Shown here: in pieces, positions 8,021 through 18,260 of the stretch
Layout of the letters: the number at the start of each line of letters is the position of its first letter
Numbering within the stretch: the first letter of the stretch is position 1
From: JAVDCA01 sp963819385
Lineage (GTDB): Bacteria; Pseudomonadota; Alphaproteobacteria; Rhizobiales; Xanthobacteraceae
DNA length: 64,000 nt
NCBI GenBank assembly: GCA_963819385.1
Contig: CAWFVV010000006.1
Coordinates: 992,001 to 1,056,000, forward strand
Reading direction: 5' to 3'
Notes under the pieces: generated by a model
Database searches by the model: none
Seen by the model: the letters and a program-made list of their open reading frames with translations, nothing else
Told to the model about the DNA's origin: nothing
Program-made: the position numbers and the translations under genes

Positions 8021-11000
8021 TCACCACGCGTAGCGCAGCGTCCCGGTGCCCGCGTATGTATGCGCGCCCGACGCGAACTCGCCGTCGAACTTGAGCCCCG
8101 CCGACCAGCTCGCGTTCATCCTGAGCTCGGCGCTCGCCGACGCCAGCGCGGAATCCTTCGGCAGCGGCGCGCCGTTGACCGTGAAGGCCGAGCCCGGCAG
8201 CGCCTGGAACGCGGCGGTGAGCGCCGGATTGTCGGCCCAGTCGTGCGCCCAGGCGAGGCGGCCGCGCAGCAGCAGCGGCATGTCGCCGATCATCTGCAAA
8301 TTGTCGAAGCGCGCGCCGAGCTCGCTGCGCGTATCGATCGCGTCCATCGCGCCGTAGCTCAACCCGAAGCCGCCGCCGGTCGCGTCCGCCTCGCTGTAGG
8401 CCGGCGTGTGGAAGAGCTGCGTCTGTAGCGCGGCATAGGGCGTGATGCCGATCGCCATGGTCGACGACGTGCCGGCGAGCGGCATGGCATAGCGAAAGCC
8501 GCTCTCGATGCGCGCCGCGTAACTCTGCCCGCTGAAGGTCGCGCTGAGCTGGTCGCCGCCGAGCCCCGTGCGGTTGGTGACGAACCAGTGGTCCGCGAAG
8601 GCGAGCGCGCCCGAGACGTAGCCCTGCCCGATCTGCCGTCGGCCATAGACCGCCGCCTGGAACGCATCGCTGCGGCCGCCGCCGAGCCCGTCGGCCAATC
8701 CCCAGTTGGTGCCGGCGCCGGCGAGCGCGAAGCCGTAGAGCGTGTCCGTGTCGGGGCGGTAGTCCATCCCGGCCGCGAAGCCGAAGTCGCGCGCCGTCAT
8801 GCTGGTCGAGCCGGCGACGGGATCGCCGCGCGCCGCGCTGTAGCCGCCGAAGCCCGAGCCCCACGCGCTCCAGCCGCCGAGAAACGGCAGCGGCGCGCGC
8901 GGCGGCGCCTTGAGGACGCTCGCATACGCGAGCGCGACGTCGGGTGGAAGATTTGCCTCGCCCTCTGGCGCGAACGCCATCGCACCGCCCGTGCCGCCGC
9001 CCCGCCCGGTGAGCGAATAGTCGAAGATCAGCGCGAGGAAATCATTCATCGCCTGGAACGCGCTCTTCTGCGCGCCGGTCGCGCTTTCGCCGGACAATAG
9101 GGTCAGCGCCTCGAGGAAGCTCGGGCCGTTGAGGTTCGCGAGGTTGGCGAAGCCCGGCGGCAGGGTGGCGCCGCTCATGATCGCGTTGTTGATGCCGTTG
9201 AAGACGTTCTGCTGGTTCTGGTTGGCGCCGGGAGGCAGCACGAACAGGCCGGCGCCGTTGTTGCTGATGTCGAGATCGACGTCGCCCGGATCGGTCGTGT
9301 AGTCGAGCGACATCGTGCCCGCGAAGCTGCCGTTGATCGTCAGCCCAGCGAACGGCCCGCTCACGCCCCCCGTGGTCGTGACGATCCGGAAGACGGTCGT
9401 GCCGTAATGGCCGATCTGCGGCGTCACGATCACGGTGCCGTTGCCCGCAAGCGTCGCGCTGCCGCCCACCGTCATGGTGCCGGTGCTGGTCGGGGAAATC
9501 TGGAGGCTCAACGACGAGCCCGGCGCAAAGCTGATATTGCCCGAGGTCACGAGCCGGCTCGTCACATTGGTGAGCTGGATCGTGCCGGTGTTGTTGAGGT
9601 TGGCGAGGCCCGAAAACGTCGCGACGTTCGACACGACGATGCTGCCGCCGTTGTCGACCGTGCTGTTCGCCGTGAACGTGCTGGTGCCGAGCGTCGTCCA
9701 GGTGGCGTTGTTGGTGACCGTCTGCGTGCCGGTGCCCGCCATCGCGACAGTGCCGGTCATGACGCCCGCGTTGACGATGGTCGCCGAGCCGTTGGAGCTG
9801 GTGGCGACCACCTGATCGCTCGCGAGTCCGCTCAGGTTCATGATCGTGGCGTTGTTGGTGACCTGGATCGACGCAGCCGACGTCGCCGCGATGGCGTTGG
9901 TCGCGCCCCGGGTGATGCCGCCGTCGATCGCGATCGTGATGCTGGTCGGGCCGCTGGCCGCGATGCCGCTGCCGGCAAGGCCGGTGACGTTTTGCGTCGC
10001 CGTCACCGACACCGTGCCGGCATTCGCCGTGATGCCGCTGGTCGCGCCCTGCACGTTGCCGACCGCCGTGTTGGCGGCGCTGCCGCCGACCGTGATGCTG
10101 CCGCCCGCGCCGGCGTCGAGCGCGATGCCGGCGCCTGTCGCACCCGTGACGTTGCCGACGCCCGCGACGGTGATCGGGCCGAAGCCGCCGCCGCTGGTGA
10201 GCGACACGTTGATGCCGGTGCCGCCCGAGATGTTGCCGACAAGCCCGACCGCCGACACGCCGTTGGCGCCGATGACGACGCCGGGCGAGCCGGCCACCGC
10301 CACGTCGATGCCGAACTGCCCCGCCGCGTTGCCGCCGCTGATCCCGCCGATCCCCGCAATCAGAACCTGGGCCGCGGATGTCGTCGACACATTGATGCCG
10401 GTAGCGCCGCCCGTCACGGTGGGGATCTGGCCGGCGGTCGTCGTACCGCCCAGCGTGATGCCACCGGTGCCGCCGCTCGCGTCGATGCCGATCGTGCCGC
10501 CGCTGACCGCCCCGGTGCCGCCGATCGTGACGCTGCCGCTGCCGAAGGTCGCCGTGATGCCGGTCCCGGTGGTGCCCGTGACAGTGCCGACGCCCTGGAT
10601 CGCGATGAGGCCGGTGCCGTTCGACACCGTGATGCCGTCGGTCGCGCCCAGCACGTTGCCGACGGCCGTGTTCGGCGCCGTGCCGCCGACCAAGATGTTG
10701 CCGTCGGCGGCGCTGAGCGCGATGGCGGGACCGGCCGCGCCGGTGACGTTGCCGACGCCCGCAATCGTGATGATGCCGCCGCCGCCGCCCGCGCTGAGCG
10801 ACACGTTGATGCCGGTGCCGCCCGAGATGTTGCCGACGAGCCCGGCCGCCGACACGCCATTGGCGCCGATGACGACGCCGGGCGAGCCGGCCACCGCCAC
10901 GTCGATGCCGAACTGGCCCGCCCCATTGCCGCCCGTGATGCCCCCGATCCCGGCGATGAGAACCTGAGCCGCCGACGTCGTCGACACATTGATGCCGGTG

Positions 11001-13255
11001 GTCCCGCCCGTGACGGTCGGGATCTGGCCGGCGGTCGTCGTACCGCCAAGCGTGATGCCGCCGGTGCCGCCGCTCGCGTCGATGCCGATCGTGCCGCCGC
11101 TCACCGCGCCGATGCCGCCGATCGTGACGCTGCCGCTGCCGAAGGTCGCCGTGATGCCGGTCCCGGTGGTGCCCGTGACAGTGCCGACGCCCTGGATCGC
11201 GATGAGGCCGGTGCCGTTCGACACCGTGATGCCGTCGGTCGCGCCCAGCACGTTGCCGACGGCCGTGTTCGGCGCCGTGCCGCCGACCAAGATGTTGCCG
11301 TCGGCGGCGCGGAGCGCGATGGCGGGACCGGCTGCGCCGGTGACGTTGCCGACGCCCGCGACCGTGATCACGCCGGTACCGACGAGCGACACATTGATGC
11401 CGGTGCCGCCCGACACGTTGCCGACCAGCCCGGCCGCCGACACGCCGTTGGCGCCGATGACGATGCCGCTCACGGCGTTGAGCGTCACATCGATGCCGAA
11501 CTGGCCCGCCGCGTTGCCGCCCGTGATGCTGCCGATCCCCGCAATGAGAACCGCACCCGAGCCGATGGATGTGCCGACATCGATGCCGGTGACGCCGCCC
11601 GTGACGCTGGATATCTGTTGGGCGGTCGTCGTGCCGCCGACCGTGACGGAGCCGCCGAGACCAACATTCGCCTCGATGCCGTTGGCGCCGCCGCTGATCG
11701 CGCCGGTGCCGGCGATCGTGATGGTGCCGCCGCCGCCGGGAGCGAAGCCCGCCGTGATGCCGTTGCCGGCCGTGCCCGTGATGGTGCCGACACCCTCGAC
11801 CGTGATGCTGCCGCCGAGCACGCTCGCCGTGATGCCGTCGGTCGCGCCCAGCACATTGCCGACCGCCGTATTGGGCGCCGTGCCGCCGACCGTGATGGCG
11901 CCACCCAATCCGCTGTCGAGCGCGATGCCGGCGCCGACGGCGCCCGTCACGTTGCCGACGCCCGCGACCGTGATCGAGCCGTTGCCCGTATGGCTGATCG
12001 CCACGTTGATGCCGGTGCCGCCCGAGACGTTGCCGACCAGCCCGGCGGCCGACACCCCGTTGGCGCCGATGACGATGCCGGTCGAGTTCGCGAGCGTCAC
12101 GTCGATGCCGAACTGGCCCGCCGCGTTGCCGCCCGTGATGCTGCCGATCCCCGCAATGAGAACCGCACCCGAGCCGATCGAGGTCCCGACGTCGATGCCG
12201 GTGACGCCGCCCGTGACGCTGGTGATCCGTGTAGCGGCCGTCGTTCCGCCGACCGTGACGGAGCCGCCGAGAGCAACATTCGCCTCGATGCCGTTGGCGC
12301 CGCCGCTGATCGCGCCAGTGCCGGCGATCGTGATGGTGCCGCCGCCAGTGTTGCCGAAGGTCGCGTCGATGCCGTTCCCGGAGGTGCCCGTGATGGTGCC
12401 GGTGTTTTCGATCGTGATGGAGCCGGCGAACACCGTCGCCGTGATGCCGTTGGTCGCGCCCTGCACGTTGCCGATGGCCGTGTTCGCCGCGGTGCCGCCG
12501 ACCGTGACGGTGCCGGCAAGGCCGCCGTCAACCACGATGCCGGCGCCGGCCGTGCCGGTGACATTGCCGGTGCCGGCGATCGTGAGCACGCCGCCATTGA
12601 CCAGCGACGCATTGATGCCGATCGCGCCCGAGATGTCGCCCAGCACGTTCGCGGCCGTGCCGTTGCCGCCAACGATGATATTGCCCGACGTCGACGAGAA
12701 GCTCGCCGCCGTGAGGCCCTGCCCGCCGTCGTTGATCGTGCCCGGCCCCGCGAACGTGATGCTGCCCGTCGCCGTGACGTTGAGCGCGCTCGTGCCGCCT
12801 TGCGTCGGCGTCGCGCCGGCGCTCACCGTGATGGTGCCGGCATTGTTGAACGTCACGTCGCCGTTGGTGGTGGTCGCCGCCTGGCTGTTGGTGATGGCGA
12901 GCCCGTTGCCGTCGATGACGACGGAGGGGTCGATCGTCACCGTCACGATGCCGCCGGCGTTGAACAGCTGCTGGCGATCGGACGAGCTCGCGGTGCCGGC
13001 GTTGGTGTTGGTGGTGTCGGCCGTGGTGGTGCTGGTGGCGCAGGTGACGCTGTTGGGGGCCGCCGTCACGGCGCACTGCGCCAGGGCGGTCCCCGGGGCG
13101 CCGAGCATCAGGACGAGACCGAGCGGCGCGACGGCGAGCAGACTGGCGCGCGCGAGGGTGCGGCGGCGCCGCGCCACCAGCGGCGCGAATCCTTCGGCGG
13201 CCGAACCCTGGTCGGCGCGCATCAGCCCTGGCCCCAAGCCCGGCCTCGATTCCAT
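8021..13255 (-). CDS. Large autotransporter (type Va) with repetitive beta-helix passenger
   Basis: A 1744-residue outer-membrane autotransporter. The start at 13255 (MESRPGLGPG) gives an extended N-region, RRRRTLAR, a hydrophobic core and a cleavage site near ALAQC. The passenger, about residues 65-1430, is Gly/Thr/Asn-rich and built from short beta-helix rungs such as ITVGGTAPNTAVGNVLGATD and FGIDV...VIGANGVSAAGLVGN, arranged in long repeats. The last 290 residues or so form the beta-barrel (GGWSAWGSGFGGYSAARGD onward) and end in LRYAW, with the aromatic C-terminal residue typical of BamA-assembled barrels. A possible linker helix is rich in Ala (FLEALTLLSGESATGAQ). Function is probably adhesion or surface display. 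The frame extends to 13420, but that extension lacks signal-peptide features. Confidence 0.93.
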   Translation of the reverse strand: MESRPGLGPGLMRADQGSAAEGFAPLVARRRRTLARASLLAVAPLGLVLMLGAPGTALAQCAVTAAPNSVTCATSTTTADTTNTNAGTASSSDRQQLFNAGGIVTVTIDPSVVIDGNGLAITNSQAATTTNGDVTFNNAGTITVSAGATPTQGGTSALNVTATGSITFAGPGTINDGGQGLTAASFSSTSGNIIVGGNGTAANVLGDISGAIGINASLVNGGVLTIAGTGNVTGTAGAGIVVDGGLAGTVTVGGTAANTAIGNVQGATNGITATVFAGSITIENTGTITGTSGNGIDATFGNTGGGTITIAGTGAISGGANGIEANVALGGSVTVGGTTAATRITSVTGGVTGIDVGTSIGSGAVLIAGIGSITGGNAAGQFGIDVTLANSTGIVIGANGVSAAGLVGNVSGGTGINVAISHTGNGSITVAGVGNVTGAVGAGIALDSGLGGAITVGGTAPNTAVGNVLGATDGITASVLGGSITVEGVGTITGTAGNGITAGFAPGGGGTITIAGTGAISGGANGIEANVGLGGSVTVGGTTTAQQISSVTGGVTGIDVGTSIGSGAVLIAGIGSITGGNAAGQFGIDVTLNAVSGIVIGANGVSAAGLVGNVSGGTGINVSLVGTGVITVAGVGNVTGAAGPAIALRAADGNILVGGTAPNTAVGNVLGATDGITVSNGTGLIAIQGVGTVTGTTGTGITATFGSGSVTIGGIGAVSGGTIGIDASGGTGGITLGGTTTAGQIPTVTGGTTGINVSTTSAAQVLIAGIGGITGGNGAGQFGIDVAVAGSPGVVIGANGVSAAGLVGNISGGTGINVSLSAGGGGGIITIAGVGNVTGAAGPAIALSAADGNILVGGTAPNTAVGNVLGATDGITVSNGTGLIAIQGVGTVTGTTGTGITATFGSGSVTIGGTGAVSGGTIGIDASGGTGGITLGGTTTAGQIPTVTGGATGINVSTTSAAQVLIAGIGGISGGNAAGQFGIDVAVAGSPGVVIGANGVSAVGLVGNISGGTGINVSLTSGGGFGPITVAGVGNVTGATGAGIALDAGAGGSITVGGSAANTAVGNVQGATSGITANAGTVSVTATQNVTGLAGSGIAASGPTSITIAIDGGITRGATNAIAATSAASIQVTNNATIMNLSGLASDQVVATSSNGSATIVNAGVMTGTVAMAGTGTQTVTNNATWTTLGTSTFTANSTVDNGGSIVVSNVATFSGLANLNNTGTIQLTNVTSRLVTSGNISFAPGSSLSLQISPTSTGTMTVGGSATLAGNGTVIVTPQIGHYGTTVFRIVTTTGGVSGPFAGLTINGSFAGTMSLDYTTDPGDVDLDISNNGAGLFVLPPGANQNQQNVFNGINNAIMSGATLPPGFANLANLNGPSFLEALTLLSGESATGAQKSAFQAMNDFLALIFDYSLTGRGGGTGGAMAFAPEGEANLPPDVALAYASVLKAPPRAPLPFLGGWSAWGSGFGGYSAARGDPVAGSTSMTARDFGFAAGMDYRPDTDTLYGFALAGAGTNWGLADGLGGGRSDAFQAAVYGRRQIGQGYVSGALAFADHWFVTNRTGLGGDQLSATFSGQSYAARIESGFRYAMPLAGTSSTMAIGITPYAALQTQLFHTPAYSEADATGGGFGLSYGAMDAIDTRSELGARFDNLQMIGDMPLLLRGRLAWAHDWADNPALTAAFQALPGSAFTVNGAPLPKDSALASASAELRMNASWSAGLKFDGEFASGAHTYAGTGTLRYAW
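10203..12603 (-). repeat. Four tandem units of about 600 bp inside the autotransporter passenger
   Basis: Units begin at about 10203, 10800, 11388 and 12000. The first two are offset by exactly 597 bases (199 codons) and are nearly identical over hundreds of bases, for example 10564-10760 against 11161-11357. The others differ by small in-frame indels. Each encodes the series GGNAAGQFGIDV, VIGANGVSAAGLVGN, AGVGNVTGA, VGGTAPNTAVGNV. High identity implies recent duplication or gene conversion, and the array may vary in length between strains. Confidence 0.85.
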
Positions 13256-13443
13256 CAGGATGAACGCCGGACGCGCAAACTGAAATACGTGATGCGCGAG
13301 CCGAAAGACGAAAAACGAATCAGTCGCCCAAATCCTGGAATACCAAATTTCCGGCCTGTAAATACACCGGTCAGAGAATCCTGTGACTCCGTGGGCGGCG
13401 GCGTGTGTCTTTTTTGCCACTCTGCACCTACGGCGACCGACTC

Positions 13444-13491
13444 GCTGGGGCGCTCAGGCTTCGAACCTGGGAATGGTGGAATCAAACTCCG
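13444..13491 (-). repeat. tRNA-Gln 3'-end remnant, distal attachment-site-like copy
   Basis: Read on the minus strand, this stretch resembles the anticodon stem, variable loop, T-arm and 3' acceptor strand of the tRNA-Gln at 34656-34730, but the T-stem has different bases. No 5' half is present, so it is not a working tRNA. Same orientation as the intact gene and the copy at 23824, as expected for sites left by integration at a tRNA 3' end. Confidence 0.6.
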
Positions 13492-13595
13492 GCCCCCCAT
13501 CACCGCACCGGGCAATTCAGCACTATGAAAGCCGCCACAAGTCAGCACGACCGAGTGAGTGCCGTCCGTCCTGTGCATGGACGCAGGTTTGGATA

Positions 13596-13670
13596 CCCGG
13601 GTCAAGTTCGCGACTGGCGGCGGCAGAGCCGGATTTCGCTCCCGCTCGATCCGGGCTACTCGTCTGGCGG
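13596..13670. repeat. Palindromic repeat (CCCGGGT...CGGGCTAC family), left copy
   Basis: The segment with CCCGGGTCAAG, GCGGCGGCAGAGCC, GGATTTCGCTC and CGGGCTACTCG is closely similar to 23878-23945. Both copies lie just beyond a tRNA-Gln remnant. It looks like a dispersed intergenic repeat. Confidence 0.6.
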
Positions 13671-13703
13671 TGCCTTGACGGTTGCGCAAAGGAAACGGGC
13701 AGG

Positions 13704-14210
13704 ATGAGCGTGTATTTTGAGGAGCTCGATTACCGACCGACACCGATCGGGACGTTGAGCCTGCGTCGCCGCCGCGAATTGTCGCTCGGGATCGATGTCT
13801 TCGAGATCAAGCTCGGCGACGAATATCTGATGTCGAGCCTGTTCACGGCGTCCGAAATCGCGCTGGCACGGCTGGGTCTCGCAGCTCTGTCTGCACCCGA
13901 TCTGGATGTTGTCGTGGGTGGTCTTGGCCTTGGCTACACCGCCCAAGCGGTGCTGGAGCATAAGGCGGTCAAGTCGCTCGTCATCGTCGAGGCGCTCGAT
14001 GCGGTCATCGACTGGCATGAAAAGGGCGTTTTGCCGCTCGGGCCCACGCTGACGGCAGATCCGCGAAGCAGGTTCGTGCGCGGCGATTTTTTCGCGTTGG
14101 CGGCTTCCCAGGAGGGATTTGATCCGGATGCACCCGGTCGACGGTTTGATGCCATCCTGGTCGACATCGACCGTTCGCCGAACTTTCTTCTCGATCCGGC
14201 TTCGCACTGA
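13704..14210 (+). pseudogene. Truncated spermidine-synthase-like methyltransferase-fold gene
   Basis: The 168-residue product repeats the first two thirds of the intact gene at 21700-22443 almost exactly, including MSVYFEELDYRPTPIGTLSL, GGLGLGYTAQAVLE and VDIDRSPNFLLDP. It then stops after the unrelated residues ASH. DNA identity covers about 13679-14198 against 21675-22194 with a handful of substitutions. The C-terminal third (NAAFYQP...FGLWSNELPDE in the full copy) is missing. It is a broken duplicate, probably non-functional. Confidence 0.85.
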
Positions 14211-14344
14211 GGCCGGTGCAGAGCACGAGATAGCGAGCACTCGCGAAGATGAGAGGACGAACCTCAGCGCGACCCTCGAGTAGCGGGAAACGGACTTCTC
14301 TGCTGTTAGGTCGGCATATGCCCCAAAAAGACCCTTTATTTTCC

Positions 14345-15019
14345 TCATTCCATAGCGCTCAAGCGGAAACACGGACCCTCTTTGAGAAACTTTAGAATAT
14401 CATCTGCGTCAGCTCGATCGCGATAATCCGCGTCCGTGTACGCGTAGATTATCGATTCCATCGCGATCGATAATATAAGTCGCTGAGATCGGCAGCGCCC
14501 ATTCGTCGCCTGCGCCGTTCTTCGCGGGAATGTCTAGGCCGAACTCCTTGTAGGCGGATTTCAATTCGTCGTTGAACTCGTAGACCAGCCGGAACGCACG
14601 GCCGACTTTCTGACCGACATCGCTCAGCACCTCGAAGGTGAGTGCGTTCTTCTCTGCGGTCGACAGCGAATTGTCGGGTTTCTCGGGGCTGATCGCGACC
14701 AGCGACGTGCCCACCGCCTCGATATCGGGAAGAAGGCGCTGCAACGCCCGCAGTTCGAGGTTGCAGAACGGACACCAGCCGCCGCGATAAAACGTGACTA
14801 TAACCGGCCCTTTTTTAAGCAGCACGCCGACATCGACGGTTTCGCCCTTGGCGTTGCCGAGCACGATCGACGGCGCGTGATCGCCGACTTTGAGGGTCGT
14901 CATTCGCCAACCCGTCGCGCAGCTGCGCGATATGTCGCTCCATGATCGCCTGCCGCTCCGCAGGAACGCGCTTAAACCATCCGGCGCGATATTCGGCGAG
15001 TTGCTTGTTTCAGGGACAT
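14345..15019 (-). pseudogene. Peroxiredoxin-like (AhpC/TSA) gene with several frameshifts
   Basis: Reading on the minus strand from ATG at 15019, the pieces MSLK, QLAEYRAGWFKRVPAERQ, LKVGDHAPSIVLGNAKG and IIYAYTDADYRDRADADD belong to one protein but lie in different frames. At least three indels separate them, near 15005, 14897 and 14450. The central piece (14903 to about 14450) keeps the thioredoxin-fold active site FYRGGWCPFCNLELRALQ with the CxxC cysteines. The family reduces peroxides with thiols. In its present form only a shortened product with a wrong tail could be made. Confidence 0.8.
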
Positions 15020-15060
15020 CAGATGACCTCATCTTCGCTGACACGAGGGTAACTTTGGGA

Positions 15061-15760
15061 TCAAACGTCATAGGCTATGGCCTTGCGCGCCAAGCCGCCG
15101 AAGCAATCAAGCAAACGGTCCCGCCACAGCTTGACCGGGTCGTCTTCCTCCAGGAGAGCAAATGGGCTGATGCATCGCGCCCACTGGAACGGGCCGAACA
15201 GGGCATAGTCGGCATATAGAGGCTCGTCTCCGCCAAAGAAAGGCTGCGCCTTAAGCGTCCTGCGCATCGGTGTCAGGCTCGCCTGAAATGCAGGCCGCCC
15301 CGTCTTCGCGATCGTCAACAAAAGCTTCAAGCGACATTGCCGATGCGCTTTTCGCGGCTCTCCCGAAAATAGGTCGCGGTCCTCTTCGGCGATGTGATGC
15401 CAGAATATCGAGGGCGACGAAGGGAAAGATCGCAGCGGACCAAGCCGTCGGCGAAGCGTACGAATAATGCCGCGTGAGGGCGCGCGCTGCGGGATCGTCC
15501 GCCAAAAAGCGAGGGCCGGTCCGGATAGCGCATCCTCCAGGAAATTCGCGATGGTCCAGGAATCCGCGACCCAGCGATCGCCGTCGACGAGAACCGGGAC
15601 GAGCTTTTGTCCTGAGGGGGCGATCTTCGCCTTTTCGGTAAAACGCCAGGGAATGGTCTCGCACTGGAAGCCGCTTGTGGGCCAAGGCCATGCGCGTGCG
15701 CCAGCAGTACGGGCTGAAGCGGCGGTCCACATCGGCGCCGGCGAGGTCATAGAGACGCAA
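15061..15760 (-). pseudogene. Glutathione S-transferase-like gene, frameshifted
   Basis: The start in one frame (MRLYDLAGADVDRRFSPYCW, then RTRMALAHK) gives the thioredoxin-like beta strand and helix with a Cys, while the continuation (CETIPWRFTEKAKIAPSGQ, KLVPVLVDGDRWVADSW) lies in another. The later part shifts frame again around 15250-15450 before LYADYALFGPFQWAR. Together they describe a GST-fold protein of about 230 residues with the VPVL-cis-Pro loop. At least two indels make it a pseudogene as given. Confidence 0.75.
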
Positions 15761-15798
15761 GCGTCATAGGTTCAACCTGTCCTGTTTCGTCGCCTGAG

Positions 15799-16515
15799 TC
15801 AGCGGGCAACGATGGCTGACGTCTGACCGAAAAGAACTTTCTTCGACTCTTCGCTCACGGTCGGCGTGGTATTGATTTCCCTGGCCCGCGCATAGGCGCG
15901 CTGCACGGCGGGGCGCTCCCGCATCGTTTCGAACCAGCGCTTCAGGTGCGGAAAGTCATCGAGCTTCTGTCCCTGCCGCTCGAAAGGGCACGATCCATGG
16001 ATAGATCGCCATGTCGGCGATCGAATAGTCGCCTGCAACAAATCGATGACTGCGCCTGGCGAACCTGAGACAGACGGCTGGTCAAGCACGCCGTAAAGCC
16101 TGTTTGTCTCCTTGACATAGCGGTCGATCGCGTATGGGATCTTTTCGGGCGCATATTGCGAGAAATGATGATTTTGGCCCGCCATCGGCCCAAGCCCGGC
16201 CATCTGCCAGAAGAGCCATTCCAGGACCACAATGCGCTGGCGAAAGCCGCTTGACAGGAACCGTCCCGTCTTCTCGGCGAGATAGACAAGGATGGCGCCT
16301 GACTCGAAGACCGAAAGCGGCGCGCCGCCATCCTTCGGCTTGCGATCGACGATGGCCGGCATGCGATTATTCGGCGAGATCGCCAGAAAGTCCGGCTGGA
16401 ACTGCTCACCCTTGCTGATATTGACGGGCACGATCTTGTAGGGAAGGCCGGCTTCCTCCAGAAAAATCGTGATCTTGTGACCGTTTGGCGTCGTCCAATA
16501 GTAGAGATCGATCAT
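15799..16515 (-). pseudogene. Glutathione S-transferase (YghU/Nu-class-like) with two compensating frameshifts
   Basis: The open frame (238 residues) starts MIDLYYWTTPNGHKITIFLE, typical of YghU-like GSTs, and has the PNNRMPAIVD and ESGAILVYLAEKTG glutathione-binding segments. The stretch between about 16045 and 15975 reads nonsense in this frame. The conserved N-capping box segment (FVAGDYSIADMAIYPWIVPF) is found in another frame, and FERQGQKLDDF resumes the first. Two opposite indels therefore replace about 22 residues of the helical domain, which should destroy folding. The TetR remnant ends against its start. Confidence 0.75.
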
Positions 16516-17126
16516 CGCTTTGTTCTCCTCCGGCGTCGGGGCGGATGAAGCAGCGCAAGCGCCGGCCGCGCCACGCCTTCGAGCACGTCGCGCTCTGGAA
16601 TGGTCCGGGCCAGGACGCGGATACCGAGCAAAGCGCCGAGCAGCAGACGTGCGGTAGCGCTGGCATCGATTTCAGGCGGCAACGCTCTTCTGCGCTTGAG
16701 CGGCAACGATGCACCGTTCGAAAAATCCCTCGATGTCGCGGAACTGCGATGCAATCACGGCGCGGCATTGGGCGTGATGCGGCGCGACCTCCAAAGCCGA
16801 GTTTACCAGGAAGCACCCCTTGCGATGACGATCCTTAATGGAATGATCGATGATCTCGCTAAAGAAGCGGATGAGCGCTTCTCTCGGGGCGCCAGAGATT
16901 CCTCGAGCCGGCGCAGCCGGTCACGCGTCCCGTGTTCGAGGTAGTGCTCCAATGCTCGTGAAAACAGCTGCTGTTTGTCACCAAACGCATTGTAGAGGCT
17001 CGGCGGGGTCAGACCCATCGATGCCGTCAGGTCACGCAGCGATGTGCCCTCATAGCCATGTCGCCAGAAGCACTCCACCGCGGCTTCGAGCGCGGCGGTC
17101 TCGTCGAATTCACGCGGACGCGGCAT
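16512..17126 (-). pseudogene. TetR/AcrR-family regulator, frameshifted
   Basis: The DNA-binding part is intact: MPRPREFDETAALEAAVECF, RHGYEGTSLRDLTASMGLTP and SLYNAFGDKQQLF. After APRE the frame breaks. The ligand domain continues in a second frame (ALIRFFSEIIDHSIKDRHRK, GCFLVNSALEVAPH) and ends in a third (IDASATARLLLGALLGIRV). Two or more indels lie near 16880 and 16680. It is likely the former regulator of the neighbouring GST genes, in front of which it stands. Confidence 0.8.
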
Positions 17127-17240
17127 GCCTCTCGCCAATGCCTGCAGAAGATGGTGGCAACACCCCATTGACGTTATATATCATATGCTACAAAATCAAG
17201 GTCCGGCGACCGGGCAACGCCGAAGTTAGAGGTGGCCGGG

Positions 17241-18217
17241 ATGGGCGTGCTGATCGATGGCAAGTGGGTGCGATGGCGAGTTGCCGCAGGAAACCGCCCC
17301 ATCGGGAGCTTTCGAGCGGCCAGATAGCGTCTTCCGTGACCGCATCACCGCTGACGGTTCGTCGGGCTTCAAGGCGGAAAGGGGCCGCTACCACCTTTAC
17401 GTCGCCCACGGATGCCCGTGGGCGCACCGCGCACTGATCTATCGGGCGGTGAAGCAGCTTGAGAATGTCATCTCCGTCGCCTACGCAATTCCTGGTCTGA
17501 GGGAACGTGGTTGGACCTTCGAACGCGACGATCGTTATCCCGATTGCCTTCCCGACGACGTCAACGGGTTCCGCCACCTGTACGAAGCCTATGTCGCGAG
17601 CAATCCGGCCTACACGGGCAAGGTGACGGTTCCCACGCTGTGGGACAGGAAGAGGAAGCGCATCGTCAACAACAAATCCTCCGAAATCATTCGGATGCTC
17701 AACGCGGAATTCAACGCCATCACAGGGGACCGCGCGGATTTTTATCCGTCCGCGTTGCGCACAGAGATCGATGCCGTCAACGAGCGTGTGTACCGCGCGG
17801 TGAACAATGGCGTGTACCGTGCCGGCTTTGCCAACTCTCAGAGCGCTTACGATGAGGCTTACGACGGATTATTTGAAACGCTTGATTGGCTCGAAGCGCG
17901 CCTGTCACGACCAACGTTATCTCGTTGGCAGTCAGATCACGGAAGCCGACTGGCGGCTGTTTCCGACCCTCGTCCGTTTCGACGTCGCGTATTTCCCGCT
18001 GTTCAAATGCAACCGGCAGCGCATCGCCGACTATCCGAACCTGTCCAATTACATGCGCGAGCTCTACCAGGTGCCTGGCATCGCAGCCACGGTGAAGCCG
18101 CGGTACTACGTGATCAATTACTACGCGATCTCCAAAGTGAACCCTACCCGGATCATCCCGAAGGGTACCCCGCTAGACCTTGATCGGCCGCACGATCGGG
18201 CCCGCCTGGCCGCATAA
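17241..18217 (+). pseudogene. Glutathionyl-hydroquinone reductase (Xi-class GST), frameshifted island copy
   Basis: This is a paralogue of the intact gene at 60288-61262 in this window. The start MGVLIDGKW is separated by an indel near 17270 from DGELPQETA, and another indel near 17905 separates ETLDWLEARLS from RYLVGSQITEADWRLFPTL. The rest is well conserved, including the catalytic CPWAHR motif and the FKCNRQRIADYPNL segment. The family removes glutathione from glutathionyl-hydroquinones, often in breakdown of chlorinated aromatics. As given it is inactive; the core copy remains. Confidence 0.88.
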
Positions 18218-18260
18218 CGGGTCGCGTACGCTTCGCTCGTCAAAAACTCAGGAGAATGAT

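Noticed and set aside
10203..12603. Could the regular repeats be a CRISPR array?
   Set aside because: Units are about 600 bases, in frame and coding; there are no 25-40 base repeats with unique spacers anywhere in the window.
13444..13491. A working second tRNA gene
   Set aside because: Only the 3' half is tRNA-like; no 5' acceptor strand or D-arm is present.
9407..13528. A 1373-codon open frame on the plus strand across the autotransporter gene
   Set aside because: It is the antisense of a GC-rich repeat; the product is Arg/Ala/Asp-rich with no domain, while the minus strand has signal peptide, beta-helix and barrel. The 764-codon frame at 10989-13283 is rejected for the same reason.
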